This document shows positions 45,522-58,600 of a DNA stretch of 64,000 nucleotides, piece by piece (position 1 is the stretch's first letter; the number at the start of each line of letters is the position of its first letter). The notes beneath the pieces were generated by a model, which was given only the letters and a program-made list of their open reading frames with translations, was not told the DNA's origin and did not search any database. The translations under genes were made by a program, and so were the position numbers. The DNA is taken from positions 1 to 64,000 of the forward strand of contig FTLJ01000335.1 in the NCBI GenBank assembly GCA_900155495.1, given 5' to 3'. Source of the stretch: Porogramme epimiltina (taxonomy: Eukaryota > Basidiomycota > Agaricomycetes > Polyporales > Polyporaceae).

Positions 45522-47505
45522 ATGGGAAAAGAGGACGACGTCATACCGCCCAACTATCAGTATGAGTGGACTCCCAAGTCAGACATGACTGTTCAAGAGT
45601 TCGTGGCCAAGGTGCGTTTGCCGGATGCCAGTTGCGCACAGCTGTCCCAGTCATTCACACGGGATGTCGTATACCAGTACAAGCCATCTATGGTGCAGAA
45701 CGACGGCACGAAGCCTGTGCGTGTCACCTGAGGCCGAGTCATTACCTCGGCTGTTGCTGACCACCCTGTCGCCCACCTGTCATGTTCCCCGGCCCTTGTC
45801 CCTACAGTGGCTGTGGGTTGCGAAGTCCGAGGATCGACTAGAATACAAGAGTGCCGAAGCGGCTATCAACGAGGCCACGGAGTACTGTGCGTGTATCTTA
45901 CTCGGCTGTGCGTCACGCCGCCCGGTGGTTACTGACAGCGGCGTGTCAGTGGCAGAGGTTACTGAGCGTGTGCAGAAAATCCAGGTATGACGGCGGTGTT
46001 CCCTTATTCTACGCTGCCTCGAGGACGCGGGAGGCGTGGTTCGCTCTGCGGCTGACATCCTTGTCCTAGAATGATGACTCCATTCCGGTGCGCGCGAACA
46101 AGAAGAAGGGCCTGAAGAGCAAGAAAGAGATGAGGGAAGAGGTATTTACGCCACCATGTGCCCATTTTCGAAACAAAGGCATTTAATTTCCGACTGTTCA
46201 GGTGCAGAGCGAGGCTACGCAGAAGCTGAAGGACATTAGCGTGGAGCACGGCTATGTCGTCGGAAAATGGTGAGCCGACTTCTGGTTACATTAACCGAAA
46301 ACTCATATCCTTTTCAGGCTCATCTTCGCGGCACCGGATAAGGTGGATATGGTTTGGGGCTCTATAGCTAGTGTGTTTACCGCCCCCATCCGTTCGACGC
46401 CTACTGACAGTGCGGTAGATTCCCTGGTGTCGGGACCCCTCTCTTCAACAAGCGCATTTCTGGCGAAGGTGGCCACGAGCCCAAAGAATGATACACCCAA
46501 TTACTCTCATCTCATTTGTGTTTACATGCCCGACGTCCTTGATCAGACAAGCGTTACGGAAGTGAGTTTCTGGCTCAGTATCTACTCGAGGTACCTACGG
46601 GCTGCTCACGCATGTCCCGCTAGGTCATGAAGGTGCTGCTCCGCAACCATGGTCTCAACCTCATGGGAGTCAAGACAGATCTCTGCACGTCTATAGGTAA
46701 ACGCCAACACTGCATCTATACCGCCGGACCCTAGGTGCTGACATTTACTCCTGTGCGCTGTGTACGTCGATAGGTCTTGACAGCAAGCACCCCAGCGGCG
46801 TCTCCTCAACGGTAAGTCCGCCGCTCCCCTTGTCCCTTACCCCGCCTACTCCACTCGGCCCATATCACCCGCGCACGCATTCATCACGTCATTCTGCATC
46901 GCAGGTCTGGAAGAACACCGCCCTCATGAAGGAGACTGAGATCAAGGTACGCCCATCCGTCTGTCAGGCGCCGGGCGGTGATCCGCTCGCGTGAGACGTC
47001 CATGACCACTGACACGTTGCGCTGCGCCGCCCCTGCGTGCTTGCTCTCGAATCGGCACGCGCGGCTGTTTGTATAGGCGCTGAAAGAAGAATACTTCGCG
47101 GAGCTGAACAGTGCGAAGACCGCCGCGGCGGACGGGGCGGCTGCAAAGAAGGCCGAGGCCGCAGGCCCGTCGGAAATGAAAACCAAGGCCAGGCCCAAGA
47201 AAAAGGCTGGCGGAGACGATCCGTTCGCGTCGGACGGCGAGGCGGAGCAGAAAGGCGAAGAGAAGGGGAAGAAGGCGGCAAAACCGCCGTCGAAGGCGAG
47301 GGGCCCGGCGAAGAAGCCCGCACCGAAGAAGAAGGCGGCAGCGGATGCGTTTGAGTCGGACGACGATGCGGCCGACGAGGCGGCGCGCAAGGCTGAGCTT
47401 AAGGCACTGAAGACGGCGGGCACGAAGAAGTCTAGGCCGGCGAAACGCGGGGCTAGTGACAGTGAAGAGGAAGAGGCACCGAAGAAGAAACGAGGTCGCA
47501 CTTAG
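45522..47505 (+). CDS. Bles03/DUF1917 (eIF4E-like fold) protein with Lys-rich tail
   Basis: Exons are 45522-45611, 45651-45716 (start uncertain), 45808-45886, 45950-45984, 46070-46141, 46202-46269, 46318-46561, 46624-46696, 46774-46811, 46905-46946 and 47077-47505. The domain core reads YVVGKWLIFAAPDKVDMVW, then LICVYMPDVLDQTSVTEVM, then LMGVKTDLCTSIGLDSKHPS. This is the pattern of the Bles03/UPF0696 family (PF08939), whose structure resembles eIF4E but whose function is not established. After the domain comes a tail of about 130 residues made of Lys/Ala/Pro and acidic patches (DPFASDGEAE, DAFESDDDAADEA), ending PKKKRGRT, a clear candidate nuclear signal. The first intron would be only 39 nt, and the frame is also open through it, so it may be retained. 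At least ten introns for about 400 codons is intron-dense. Confidence 0.82.
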
Positions 47506-48403
47506 GCCTGTCCGTTCATAAGCCCCTCGTTCGACCACTCCGCTTTTTTGTCATCGCCCGCTATGCACGCTTTCCGCGGCCATCTCTTATCGTACCTGTG
47601 CCTATCTACGCTCATCCGACTAATGCTAGCACACCTTGATGCTGAGGCTGATTGCTGTATTGCAAGCTTCGTATTTGGCAGTGGTGGCGAGACTGGCCGT
47701 CTAGGACACCGGTACGTTGGCACAAGTCGTGCGTGCTCCCTAGGCGGATATGTGGTGTCATTGGCGTACCTCGGCGTTGATCGGGTGGTGCTCATTAATC
47801 GCATGCTTAGTTACTTGCATAAGTGCCCTAGACCCTTGGAGTAACTGTTGGCCCTCTGGGCCTGCAAGGATTCTTAACCGAGCAATTAATACGCGGTGTA
47901 CTACGTGAGGCTCGCCATTTGGGCGGATAGCGAAAGGGCGCTAGGCGAGCTCAGTTCCGCAGATTCATTTCCACTTAAGTCGCAGACGACATCTTCGATT
48001 GTGGTTTCGCAGGCCTTCCGGCGCTCACCAACAGTGGGATCCTCCCATGGTAGTCCCCCTTTCCTTTCAGGGGCTCCAGTTCGTCAGGTTCGATTCACGA
48101 GTGTTTCAGTGAGACTAAGCTTGCATGCGAATTATGTCTCGTGCCGCCCAACGAATACAATTGGCTTTTGTTTCAAACTTGTGGGAGGAAAAGCGGAGCG
48201 ACCCGCCATCACAGTACTGCTGTGCATTGACCACGATCGCGCATTGTCGGACTTTCCAAAATGGCGCGTGCGTTGGGCGCTTGTTCGCCCCGCCACTTGT
48301 TCTTGACCATCACAACCGGACTCCGTCATCTTCTCTCCCGCTGCGCTCCGTGCACCCTCCAGATATCTCCATCAGGCTACTATTACTTTAATACTTCAAT
48401 ATC
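47506..48403. other. Intergenic spacer
   Basis: No gene, RNA or repeat is recognised in this 0.9-kb stretch. It must hold the 3' end of the Bles03 transcript and the promoter of the second SAP-like gene. Confidence 0.45.
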
Positions 48404-50230
48404 ATGGATAGAGCACGGCTAGAGCAGTACTCTAGGCATCGCCTGCAAAAAATAGCCAAGGTAGGCGCTTATAGCTGACCACCGTAATGTTGAACTTCGC
48501 GTTAACGCTTACCGATCCTTATACGTGATTCCCGCACTCAAAGAAATACGGTGTCAAGGGTAATCAGAAGAACGAAGACATGATTGAACAGATCCTTGCG
48601 ACTTTAGACCGCAGGTCGACACCGAACACCACCCGGTAAGCATCTGAGACCCTATCTCTCGTATGACTGAGAGTGGCGTGCTAACGATAATCATCTCAGT
48701 GTTAAGGATCGATCTCCATCTACGCCTCCCAACCACCCACCTATGGCTCAGGGCGCTGGCGCTGTCCTGACGAGGGAGGTCTTACACGAAGACCCCTTCG
48801 CCACCATGCCGGCGATCGAAGAGCAGGCACCTGCCACTTCTGGTGTTAATTCACCTCCAAGGAGCGCTGTAGATCAGCCGACTTCAGTGCCTAGTACCTC
48901 GTCTGCCACCAATAAGAAAGTAGAGAGCCTCAAGCATAGTGAGTTTTGTGGCGGGTAGTTATATTTAACAACGTTTGACCATGATTACGCACAGTTGGCC
49001 TCGGGCCCAGCTCTTCCCAGCAGACTCTAGATTTGGAACTGATGAACATAGATGACCTTCCTGACCCACGAGCGACACCCCAACCATCACAAGGCGAGCG
49101 ATTTGCTTATTCCCCGTAAAATCCATCTAACGATTCGCGCACTAGAATCAGCGCCATCTCAGCATCGTCCGCACTCCCAAGATTCACAGGTGCCCGTAGG
49201 AGAGACGATAAGTGAGATACCTCCTTATGTTCCCGAGCGTGAGATCCTGACTTTAGCCTCTCCAGAGGAGCCCGCATCGGGGCAAAGCCCAAAGAGCAAT
49301 AGCGAGCGGCCGGCTTCACGAACGGACACCATTCCTGCTACTTCTCCGAAGCCTTCGCGCCGAAGAATACCCCGGCCATCCGATAAAGCGGCCAACGCTT
49401 CTGGTTCTCTAGAACAGGAATCGTTAGGAGATTCCGCCTTCGACCGCGCCGCCTTGCAGCTCGCAAGCCTCCCCTCTGCCTCCGCTTTCGCTCCCCCTTC
49501 GAGCTCGCCTAGCAACATGTCTCTCACATCCCAGCCTGATTTGGTTAGGCGCTCCTCTCCCAGACCCGCGTCCCCTGATCCGCGTCCCACTTCTTCTGCT
49601 TCTCGTCCCACGCCCGATCCCCGTCACGTACCGCCCACTCCCACCGCGCAGTCTTTACCCCAGCCTCAGTCTTCGAGTCAACCGGAGCCGTCAAGCTCGA
49701 GCGAACCACAGTCCGCGAGCCAGCCCAGCGCTAGCCATGGACCTGAGGTGACTGCGTCGGGCCGACCTACACTTCGCCCTGCGCAATGGCCTCACCGACC
49801 TACGGTGGACGATTACACGGCCACGCTCAAGAACCTCAAGGTCATCATGAGCCATGACGCAGACCGGAAAAAGGCGCTCGAGGAGGTTTTCATGCTCGCA
49901 GAGATCGTCAGGGAAAAGGAAGCGACGCTCGCGCGGCGCGTGCAGCAACTACAGCAGCTCCGTGCGGCGGTCGAAGTCGGCCTGATGACGAAGGCGAAGA
50001 TGGGCCCTGCCGCGTTCGCGAAAGGAAAGGGCAAGGGTAAGGGCAAGGACATGGGGCCCATCTCTGGGGACGACTCCAACGAGGAGTTGGAGGTCGAGGC
50101 GAGCCTGAGCATGCTGCAGGAGTCGGAAGCGGAGCTGGTCGCATCTTCTATGAAGGTGGTGATACCGCCAAGGACTGCGAAGGGAGCTAAGAGGTTCGTG
50201 CCGAGACTTCGTCTACCTTCTACTCGCTGA
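48404..50230 (+). CDS. SAP-like/coiled-coil protein 2 (about 490 aa)
   Basis: Exons are 48404-48460, 48544-48635, 48700-48938 and about 49146-50230. The 49146 start follows a perfect CTAAC branch-point motif and keeps the frame; 49152 would also work. The N-terminus YSRHRLQKIAKKYGVKGNQK with NEDMIEQIL matches the SAP-like start of the gene at 26306. It also has an intron at the same place, in phase 0 before KYGV. A Ser/Pro/Gln-rich disordered region follows, then a coiled coil (about DADRKKALEEVFMLAEIVRE to QQLQQLRAAVEVG), a KGKGKGKGK basic run, an acidic patch and a basic end. A nuclear DNA- or chromatin-associated role is inferred from the SAP-like start only. The stretch 48995-49115 is also open and could be an alternative exon, but its phase does not fit the downstream exon. 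Confidence 0.72.
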
Positions 50231-52456
50231 CAGGTAGGTTTGCTTATACAGCTCGAAGAAGAGGGCCAGAGAAGACGAGACAGGGTTGGCGACAGGCGCT
50301 CAAAGACCAGGGACAGTTTCGCCGAAACGCCCTCGAACCGTGAGGTCGATACGCTAGCTCGCATCTTATTCGTTATACGGTTCAGGTCGTGGATTTAGTG
50401 TATGAGTGGATATACCGGGTGTAACAGTGGGATGTACTTCTACACTTTGTATTTATTATTGTGTATTGATCTTACGACGATCTCATTTACGAACACTGAA
50501 TAGGACGCGACGCATATCTGGCTAAGCGTGACAGTGTGGAATGATGGACAGGTTGTTCTCAGCGCCCACACTTCTCGTCCACACGCTTCTATTCCTAGTG
50601 CGTACAACACACTGCACGAAAGGTTCAACCGCACACATAGAACGGATACGAGTGGGACGACGCACACAAATGCGTTCAGGTCCCGGTATAGGCCTACTAT
50701 AGAAACGCGTACACACATGTGTCCCTAGAGCTCGAACCCCGGAGTCTGTCCGAGTCACACGGCCCCCGCCGCACTTCTTTGTGAAGGTACCATTAAGATC
50801 CTCTTCGTCGTTCCTTCCCCATTTCGTAAGCACTTCGCCACGGGCCGCCCAAGCTGTGGCTTCCCCCCGACTAGGATACCCCCGGCCCGAAGGGAAAGAA
50901 GCCACTTGACGGGTAAACTTATTTCCGCCAAACGTTGACCTGGAACCGCGTTGAGAGTTTTATGACGAGCGATTCGGCATCTTATAGGGGCACCAGAGCC
51001 ACCAAATGTTGGATGCAGATGGTGTATATCTGCAGAAAACGTTCAGAAAGACTCGAGAAGGACCATAGGAGGGGAGTTCTTTGGATGAAGTGAAACGCTT
51101 ACCGACTTCTTGTCTTGCGTTGATGTTAGCCCACATACAGGTAAGCGCTATCCTCAATGTCTGAGCTTTCTGTAAAATAGGTGGAACACTGCCTAGGAAA
51201 ATGTGATAAACATGGGTGTAAGACGTGGGATTAGGGGTGGAGCCTACCGCCGCCGGTATGACGTTAGTTCTCATGGGATGCGCAGTCTGTCATGGGCTCC
51301 CAGTTGGAGTGTAGCAATGTTAATTCGACCTTTGTAAGGTGTACGAGGATATCTGAGGCTTAGACCGAAGAAGATCCTCGAAGATTTCACCGCCAAGGAC
51401 TGCGTTCGTCAGGGGCGAGTGTGTAAGGATTGCTTTTTCAGGAGGATATTGGAGGCATACAACGAGTTGGTGGCTTGAAACCCGAGACCACTAGCACAAT
51501 CACAGTCGTGAGTGGTGGTACACGACTGATGATAGGACAACTTACCACTAATGAGGGATAGGGTCACCACGATAAGTCATCCGATGTCTAGCACGCGCCG
51601 CCCAACACCACTTCTCTTATGAGACTACAAAGCGTCTGCCTATGGTTTGTTCCTACGCAGTTGTCTCTGTCCAGTGACTCGCGGTAGCGACGACAAAGAC
51701 GCTGTCGCCTTGAGCATTGCTAGGCTGTTGTCCGACTCGGGGCCCGGGGTTGGCAGTTGAGCGAATGCGTAGTAGCGGCGTTCAAGCCAGCCTTTCTGAT
51801 CATCAAGGGCAATTTCATAACATTGACTTCCGCCTTGGTCCCCACCATAGGTACCCGGGGCTGGCCCAAGAGCTCACGAATGTCTGGCAATCGTACGTGC
51901 GCTAGTGAACAACTTGAATTGGCGGTACTATGCTCGACTCGCTCGAACATGGGCGGCTTAGTATTATTTTGTCACGTGCTCCAAAATGACCGGGTGGCGG
52001 CGGTCCTGCGGCCCGCCCACTCCTCCACCCAAGCCCATTCGCGGACAGCTGCCAACCCTTGGCACTTGCTGTGACGGGCTTGGGACTCGTGCGGCGTGCG
52101 TGGTGCCAAGTAACCAGCCCCGAGGCTTGAAAGCGGAGATTGTCGCACAGACTCGTTATGGCATCCACCTCGAAAACACCTGTTAATGCTCTCAATCAAC
52201 TTATGTACACCAGCTATGCACGATGGCAGTGCCGCGACCACAGTATCGTAGGATGCGAACCATGGTATCGGCTGGAAATCTATGCTACAAAATCCTAGAT
52301 AACGACTACGACTTAAGGATGAAATAGAAGGATGTGACGTCACTGCCAGAGAAGGTATCGGGCAACGACTAGGGCTATTGGTACAACCATCCTGTAAGGG
52401 CCCCCGGGGCAGCGACGGAGCGTGGACGGCATGTTAAAGGTAGAGTAGGGGCGCCC
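50231..52456. other. 2.2-kb intergenic region
   Basis: Only short ORFs without recognisable domains (for example 50522-50905 minus and 51972-52343 minus). A gaaccccgg motif near 50735 resembles a tRNA T-loop, but no cloverleaf forms. Nothing else is seen. Confidence 0.45.
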
Positions 52457-53729
52457 TCACCACTCGATGACGTCGGGGAAGTATTTGGCGATGAGACCCT
52501 GGTAGTAGGGCTTCACCTTCTCGACGTTGACGGGCTCGTCGCTCTTGCTGTACAGGTCGTACGGGTTGAACGCGCGGACGGCCTCAAGGGCGCGCACGTC
52601 ATCGGCGTTGGTGAGGTGAGTGTACGCGCCCTCGCGGTGCCAGGGGTAGAAGGAGTGGTAGCGGATCATGTAGAGCGCGTCCATAGGAAGGGTGCTCTGC
52701 TTCTTGAAGACGTGGTAGAGGTACTTCGGTAGCATACAGATTAGCACGACATGCAGGCGGAGATGATGGTAGAGCGATGTACCTCATCGTGACCCCAGGA
52801 GAGCATCACGTTCTCCAGCCCGCAGTTGGGAGAGTAGACGCCGTACTCGGTGGAGTAGACGGGATCCTTGAAGTCGGGGTTTCCGACGAAGGTGTCAGGG
52901 TAGATGACTTTGTCGGAGAACTTGCATCCAACGACGAAGGTGTCCTGAAATCGTAGTCTACTCAGTTACACGTCGGAAACATGGCTGTACAGTACTTACG
53001 CCAACGACGTCCCACTGTCCCCTATTCATAGAGTCAGGCGCTCAGCGTAGTCCGAACACGAGGGAATTGAGAACACTGACTCGGAGCCGAAGAAGTAAAG
53101 TAGCTTTCCTAGGTCGTGGACGAGGCCTGCGACCTGCATCCACTCGGGTTTCCCGTCGCGGCGAATAGCCTCGGCGGTCTGGAGGAGGTGCTCGATCTGA
53201 GACAGGTCGGTCTGAGGGTGATGTCAGTCACCGACAACGCTACATTCACAGAGAGGCGTACATCCGGGTCTGAGTCATCCACGAGTGTGTTGAGTTTCTC
53301 AATGGCCTCCCAGACACCTGAAAGAAATGAGCCACGTCATAAGATGTACGGGATGAGTATGACGTACCCATTCTGGCGCGGACGTTCTTCTTGAAGTCCG
53401 CGCGGACACGAACGTTGTATTCGACCGTCTGCTTCTCTGCGTGAAGGGGTGAGAAGGTGCGGAAGAGTATACCGACAGAAAACATACCGTGTTGCTCGCG
53501 GTAGAAGTTCTTGACACGGTCACAAGCCTCTTCGTACTTGCGGAAGTTCGTCTTGTCCTTCTCAGTGTCGAATTGAGACTTGTCGTCCCACTTCTTAGCC
53601 TGACCCTTGATCTTGTTGACTACGTGGCAAATGAGCGGCTGTCTGGCGGAGACAACAGCTTGCGAGCGCACCTTCGTCGACGGCGTCGGAGATAGTGTCG
53701 AGAGCACGACCGTCGTCAACGAGGCGCAT
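52457..53729 (-). CDS. MIOX: myo-Inositol oxygenase (8 exons, 298 aa)
   Basis: Exons are 53672-53729, 53488-53619, 53368-53436, 53262-53317, 53081-53211, 53000-53021, 52783-52944 and 52457-52723; they total 897 nt, in frame. It cleaves myo-inositol with O2 to D-glucuronate, the first step of inositol catabolism, using a di-iron centre in an HD-type fold. The iron ligands known for the family can be placed: His and Asp in [11 protein letters not shown], His in LSWGHDEYLYHV, His in [11 protein letters not shown] and the Asp of [17 protein letters not shown]-type residues before [20 protein letters not shown] and the end KYFPDVIEW are typical. The 22-nt sixth exon (53000-53021) is a microexon. 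The start is the first ATG and gives [11 protein letters not shown]; no targeting signal is visible, so it is probably cytosolic. Confidence 0.95.
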
Positions 53730-55697
53730 GGTGAAGATGTATGTTTCTGGGAGAAGTAGCGGAGGGGAGGGCGTAAAGGAGAGGGAGGTGAAAGCGAAGT
53801 GATGGTACAATCGATGGGACGAAGGTTGTCAGTGTGCGGCGGGAAGGCTTATGTCAGAACACAAGAGAGTGGGGAGCGAGAGGGAGAGGAGTCTCGACGA
53901 GGGGGGAGGAACCGCGGCCTGCAAACTCTTATGGTGGTTCATGGCGGGCGCAGCGGCCGGCGCGAGCGGCGCGCGGGAGTGGTCATAGGACGTGTGGGGG
54001 CGCGGGGAGCCCCGCATGTGGGGAGGAGAGTGGCACGGCCGAGGGGCGGCTAAGGCTGTGGCAAAACACTTTCGACGACGCGAATGGACAGGTATGGAAC
54101 CCGGTCCGAGCTCCGAAGGGCGAGCCGATCCAGATTCACCGCCCGATGCCCGCCAGCGCTCCATGCCGGGGGCAAGCTGCCCTCCCGAGCACTGCGTATG
54201 AGAACTCGGGAGATACGCGGGCTGGTATTGGCCACCGACGCGGGGTCTCGGGGGGCGAGGATGATGGAACGGGCAGCACCAGCTGACCGGTCCGGATTCC
54301 ACACTCAGTACGCGGGCGCGAGGGCGGGGCCGACCCCTCCACTCACAATCACTGCCCAAGCTTCGCGAGGCACAGAGTACGGCCCGAAGATCCACGGAAA
54401 AACTACATGCCCAGCGAATGCGTTAGGTTGTTGGAGAGAATACATAACAGAAATGACGACAGCAGCCGAGTCCAGCGCCCTCGGTCTTGATCTTATGCGG
54501 GCCTGGGGGTGGTGAAGGGGTTGAAGAGTGTGATACAGTGAGACTTGCAACGCACAAGAGATGCAGAGACGGGCTATGTGGCACCGAATTCGAAGTAGGA
54601 TGAGGCAAGTTGGTGATGGCGAGAAAATAAGCCGGGCGCTCTCAGCCGCCGCCGTTGACTTAACTATTCGTGACACCGAGCACGTGACTGTGACTCTACG
54701 CGACATCTTCCCCTGAGGTGTCACGCACAGAACGAGAAGGCCTCAAGTTTCCTTTCGTCTCTTGACCTTGATCCTCATAGCGGTATCGTGTGACGGAGCT
54801 AACTGCTATCCAAAAGGTCGATATTGTCAACAATTGAACGCTTGTGAGCGTTTGATTCATTCCCCGTACTGATAGTACCTCTTATACTATGGTCAACTGC
54901 TAGGCCCATCCAAGTTTATAGAGGGCCGCTATGGTCTTCTATACATTCACATGAAGCAAATACCTAAGTATCCATCACGATATTTTCTTTCAATAGGGAT
55001 AACATTTCAGTGATGCATATGGCGGGTGCTTGCGGCCCGCTCACACAGACCTGCAGACTGCGACACGTCACCTGTTGCTACCCCATCTCGCGACTTGATT
55101 CCCACTGATTCTTAGTGCTCCCACCGCACCTTCTATCGCAGTAACCACAATTCCGGGCGTATCTGTCTATTCAGTTGGTGACCAAGGTGCTCGTCGCGTC
55201 TCATTCTTTCATCAATCATCTGACATTCTATGGGGTCTCGACCTTGCAGAATTTCGTCAAGACCGACCGCCGTATCCGCGGCTATGACGAGACAACGAAA
55301 ATACCGATGCTTGTATAGCCGATGCAGGCGGAGGCTTCGTACGCGCGTGTTTGCAGGCCGGCACTCCGGGGCGATAGTCCGAGTTACGCTTCGGGCATTT
55401 TACACATCGCGAGTATCAGACTCCCGCGCGGTATCGGTCCGAACGCCGGTACGCAGCCTGGTTATTCTCTGCCCCTCATCGTGTTAGGTAAATGATGACA
55501 CGACTCCGACAGCGCACCGCGCGGTGCGTCGCATCCTTCGTAGTCGTGGATAGGCGTTCGACTTGAGTGCTCGACCTCGGTGTACGGGAGAATAGTATAG
55601 CTAACCCTAATACATCTCCTCTCCATCCGAGAACATTCCAGAAAAGTTCGTATACGTACAGTATCGACGGAGGACGGTGACCTCTACCATGATTCAG
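53730..55697. other. 2-kb intergenic region
   Basis: This lies between the 5' end of the inositol oxygenase gene and the 3' end of the EF-hand/ZZ gene. ORFs such as 53829-54395 minus and 54305-54724 minus are Pro/Arg-rich or compositionally biased with no recognisable family. No RNA gene was found. Confidence 0.45.
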
Positions 55698-58600
55698 TCA
55701 ATCGGCTACATTCTCTACTCTTCTCGCAGCGGTCCCTGAGAGCGACAGTACAACCTCTAGCATACGTTCCATCCGCGTGAGTTGATCCTCGATATTATCA
55801 AAGCGCCTCTCGATCACAGAAACCCTTGTCTCCAAACCGTCGCGGTCCTCGTTACTGGCAGACATTCCAGTCCGTTGGTAGGGGATACCAGGCGGGATGT
55901 AATATGGCTCCTCCGAAGGTGAACCCCTGGAGCCGCGCCGTGGTGAGAACGGAGAGGTTGTATCACCGGGTTCTCCTGGAGGTATGATGGGGATGTTCGT
56001 TTCGTAGATGCGAAGAAGGGTGTGTGTCTCTTTGTGAACCCCGAGCACGATTCCGCCACGTTCGTCGCACGTGGCGCACACGAAGACATATCCTGCCCGC
56101 GAAGCAAAATAAGTGGAACGACTTTAGAACAGGCGACGGAATGTGTATATTCACCTGTGCATTCAACGCACATCCAACAGGGTAGCGTAATGTCGGCGTC
56201 GCACCCGATACAAGTGCACTTCTCGGGAAAGCCCTCGTCGAGGGATGACCTCCGTCTCGTGGGTGGGCCGAAGGGGTAGTTGGGCGCGGACGCAGTGGGG
56301 AAGGGGCCAAACCTCAGATTTGGCGATCGTTCTTCCGGGGTGACGAAAGTGCCGTCGGGCTCTGAAAGCGATGGCGAGATGATCTCTTCTGGCTCCTCGC
56401 TGTACTTGTAGAAGGTCGAGGCGCGTGTGTCTTCATGCGTGTCGGAGGCCGGTATGGAGCTACTATCGTCTATCTCTTCGAGGAGGGCTGGTAAGGGTGG
56501 CGAGACACGGAGTATAGAACTCCCAGAGGGAGCCCTGCCCGAAGCTACCGGACTAAAGTCGTCATCAAGCTCGGTCCTCTCGCTGATCGGGGACAGGAGG
56601 TGCGGGGCGGCGTAATCGGTATCCGTTTCCGCGATAGACGAGGAGGATTCCCAAAGGTAGTCATGGGAATTTAAGGCAGCAATCCGGTCGGCAACCCGCA
56701 AAGCTAGAGGGGTGAGGAAGGTCGTGGACCCGTCCAGGTTATTCCGTACGATTGACGCCGACCACTCTAGTACGCGTGTCTTGACCACGCAAGAGAGGTT
56801 GTATGTCGCCAAACATTCTGGGTTTCCACACATCACTGTTGGGGAAGGGAAGGACGAGCAACACCGCAGGCACGGTATATGTGAACGCAAGACGCGTCCG
56901 CACCCAATAGTAGATCCTTGAATGCCGCAAGCGGAGTATAGATAGGGAAAGCGGTGGGGTTCCATCGACATCCCGCAGGCCGCGTGTAGCTCTGCAGGGG
57001 TAACGTTGCGCAAGAGCTCTGCAAACTCGTCGACGTCGTCAGGATGCAGAGGTCCGGAGGCCCTCCTGAGCGATAATGAGGCTAATCGGCGACGCTTCTC
57101 GAGACGTGACCTCACGAAGCGGGTAGAGAAGTTGCGCTGCTGGACCTGGAATAACGTCGCGTCGGTGGCAAATTTCCATAAGGCTCTTGCTTTGTTCTCT
57201 TCGAGGGCCACAGAAGTCGGGTAGAAGGCCATAATCTCCGGTGGAACGTCCCTCTTCATCGTCACGGTGAAGGCGTTTGGGTCGTTTATATCTTGGCTGA
57301 AGCAGCCCTTCCCCGCTAGCGTATTGCCATCAGGAGAGAGGTACAGTCGGTAGTACTCGTCCATAAGATTTCCTGAATTGTAGGTGATGGTGACAGAGTA
57401 GACTGTCGTATCGTTTTCTTCCCGGGAGCAAGTCGCTGAAACGTCGACATGGGTACACGCCCACGGAAACTGGAGAATAGGGGAAGCGATGAGGCGGTCG
57501 CCGCTGTCGCAAGTGTGGAACCGGAAGCTGCATATAGCAATGGCCCCTTGGGCGTCAAATTCCGGTTGATGGGTGATACGACCTGTCCATTGTCCGATGC
57601 TATCGAGTGACCGATGAGCCAGAGAGAACAGGAAGGACATCAAATGAACGAACATTGGTTTCAGAGGTCTCTCCACGTCTCCCATATCGCGTACATCCAC
57701 CAATCTATCGTCCACAAGAGGGTAGTAGTCTTCGGAATGTGTCGGATACTTCAAAATGTTTGGCTCGATGTCCTCTGTCATGTCCCTTGATGTGTTTTCT
57801 GACTCATTTAACTCTAAGTTCTTTGGGCGGAGAGGGGGGGTGAAGGCAAAGCCGAACTGGAGACGCGGAGTGCACTTAGTCTTCGAGATTATATATATGA
57901 GGGTGGGGGCTTCTTACTATTCCGCACGCGAACTCTTCTATCTCTTGGTGAACCACAAGGCGTCGCTGTGTGAAGAGCGCTGTATTATCATATAAATCAA
58001 TGAATGTGCGTTCATAGATTGCCATACAATACTCACTATGTATATCTGCGTTACGCATCGCAAATGCATCCGAAAGGAGATTGACCGAGTTCTCAGCGGC
58101 CACCAGCTCGTCGGAATGAAGAATATATCTTCGCGCGATCTTGATTATCTTGCACTGGTGAATGAGGAGAAGATATAGGAGCGGAAATAGGTTCTATGAA
58201 GTATCCGAGCGTCAGCACGAGAATCGCAGGAAGCAAAGTAGGAAGCAATCATACCCTCTCCAATCCTCTGCGGCCGTTGATGAACGCGATAGTGTCCAAG
58301 GCGTCGAGATCGTACTTCGCCGTTTCTAAGCCCTGTCGCAGACGAGTTTCCTCTGCGACCAAATGTTTCTGAAAACGAGGCAATAGAAAGGCGTCGGAGT
58401 TCCTGTGGAATGACTGTGTCATCCGCTCCACCAAAGGTATGACTACAGAGAGATATCTTGTGACCTCAGGAACATTGGGGTGCCGTATGTCGCGAATGAG
58501 GCTTTCCATCTGCTGCAGAAGGGCGAGTATCTTCTCCCTGTACGCCGTCATAGCGACCTGCCAGCCTTCGAAGTGGCGTCAGTGTCACGCGGAAAGCGAA

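Noticed and set aside
50711..50790. Possible tRNA suggested by a gaaccccgg T-loop-like motif
   Set aside because: The reverse complement does not form a T stem, D arm or acceptor stem, so no cloverleaf is possible.
55698..57781. ZZ-finger ORF as a gene separate from the EF-hand gene
   Set aside because: A GT-AG intron (57857-57917) joins it in phase to the upstream EF-hand exons, and the full 11-exon model sums to an exact multiple of three.
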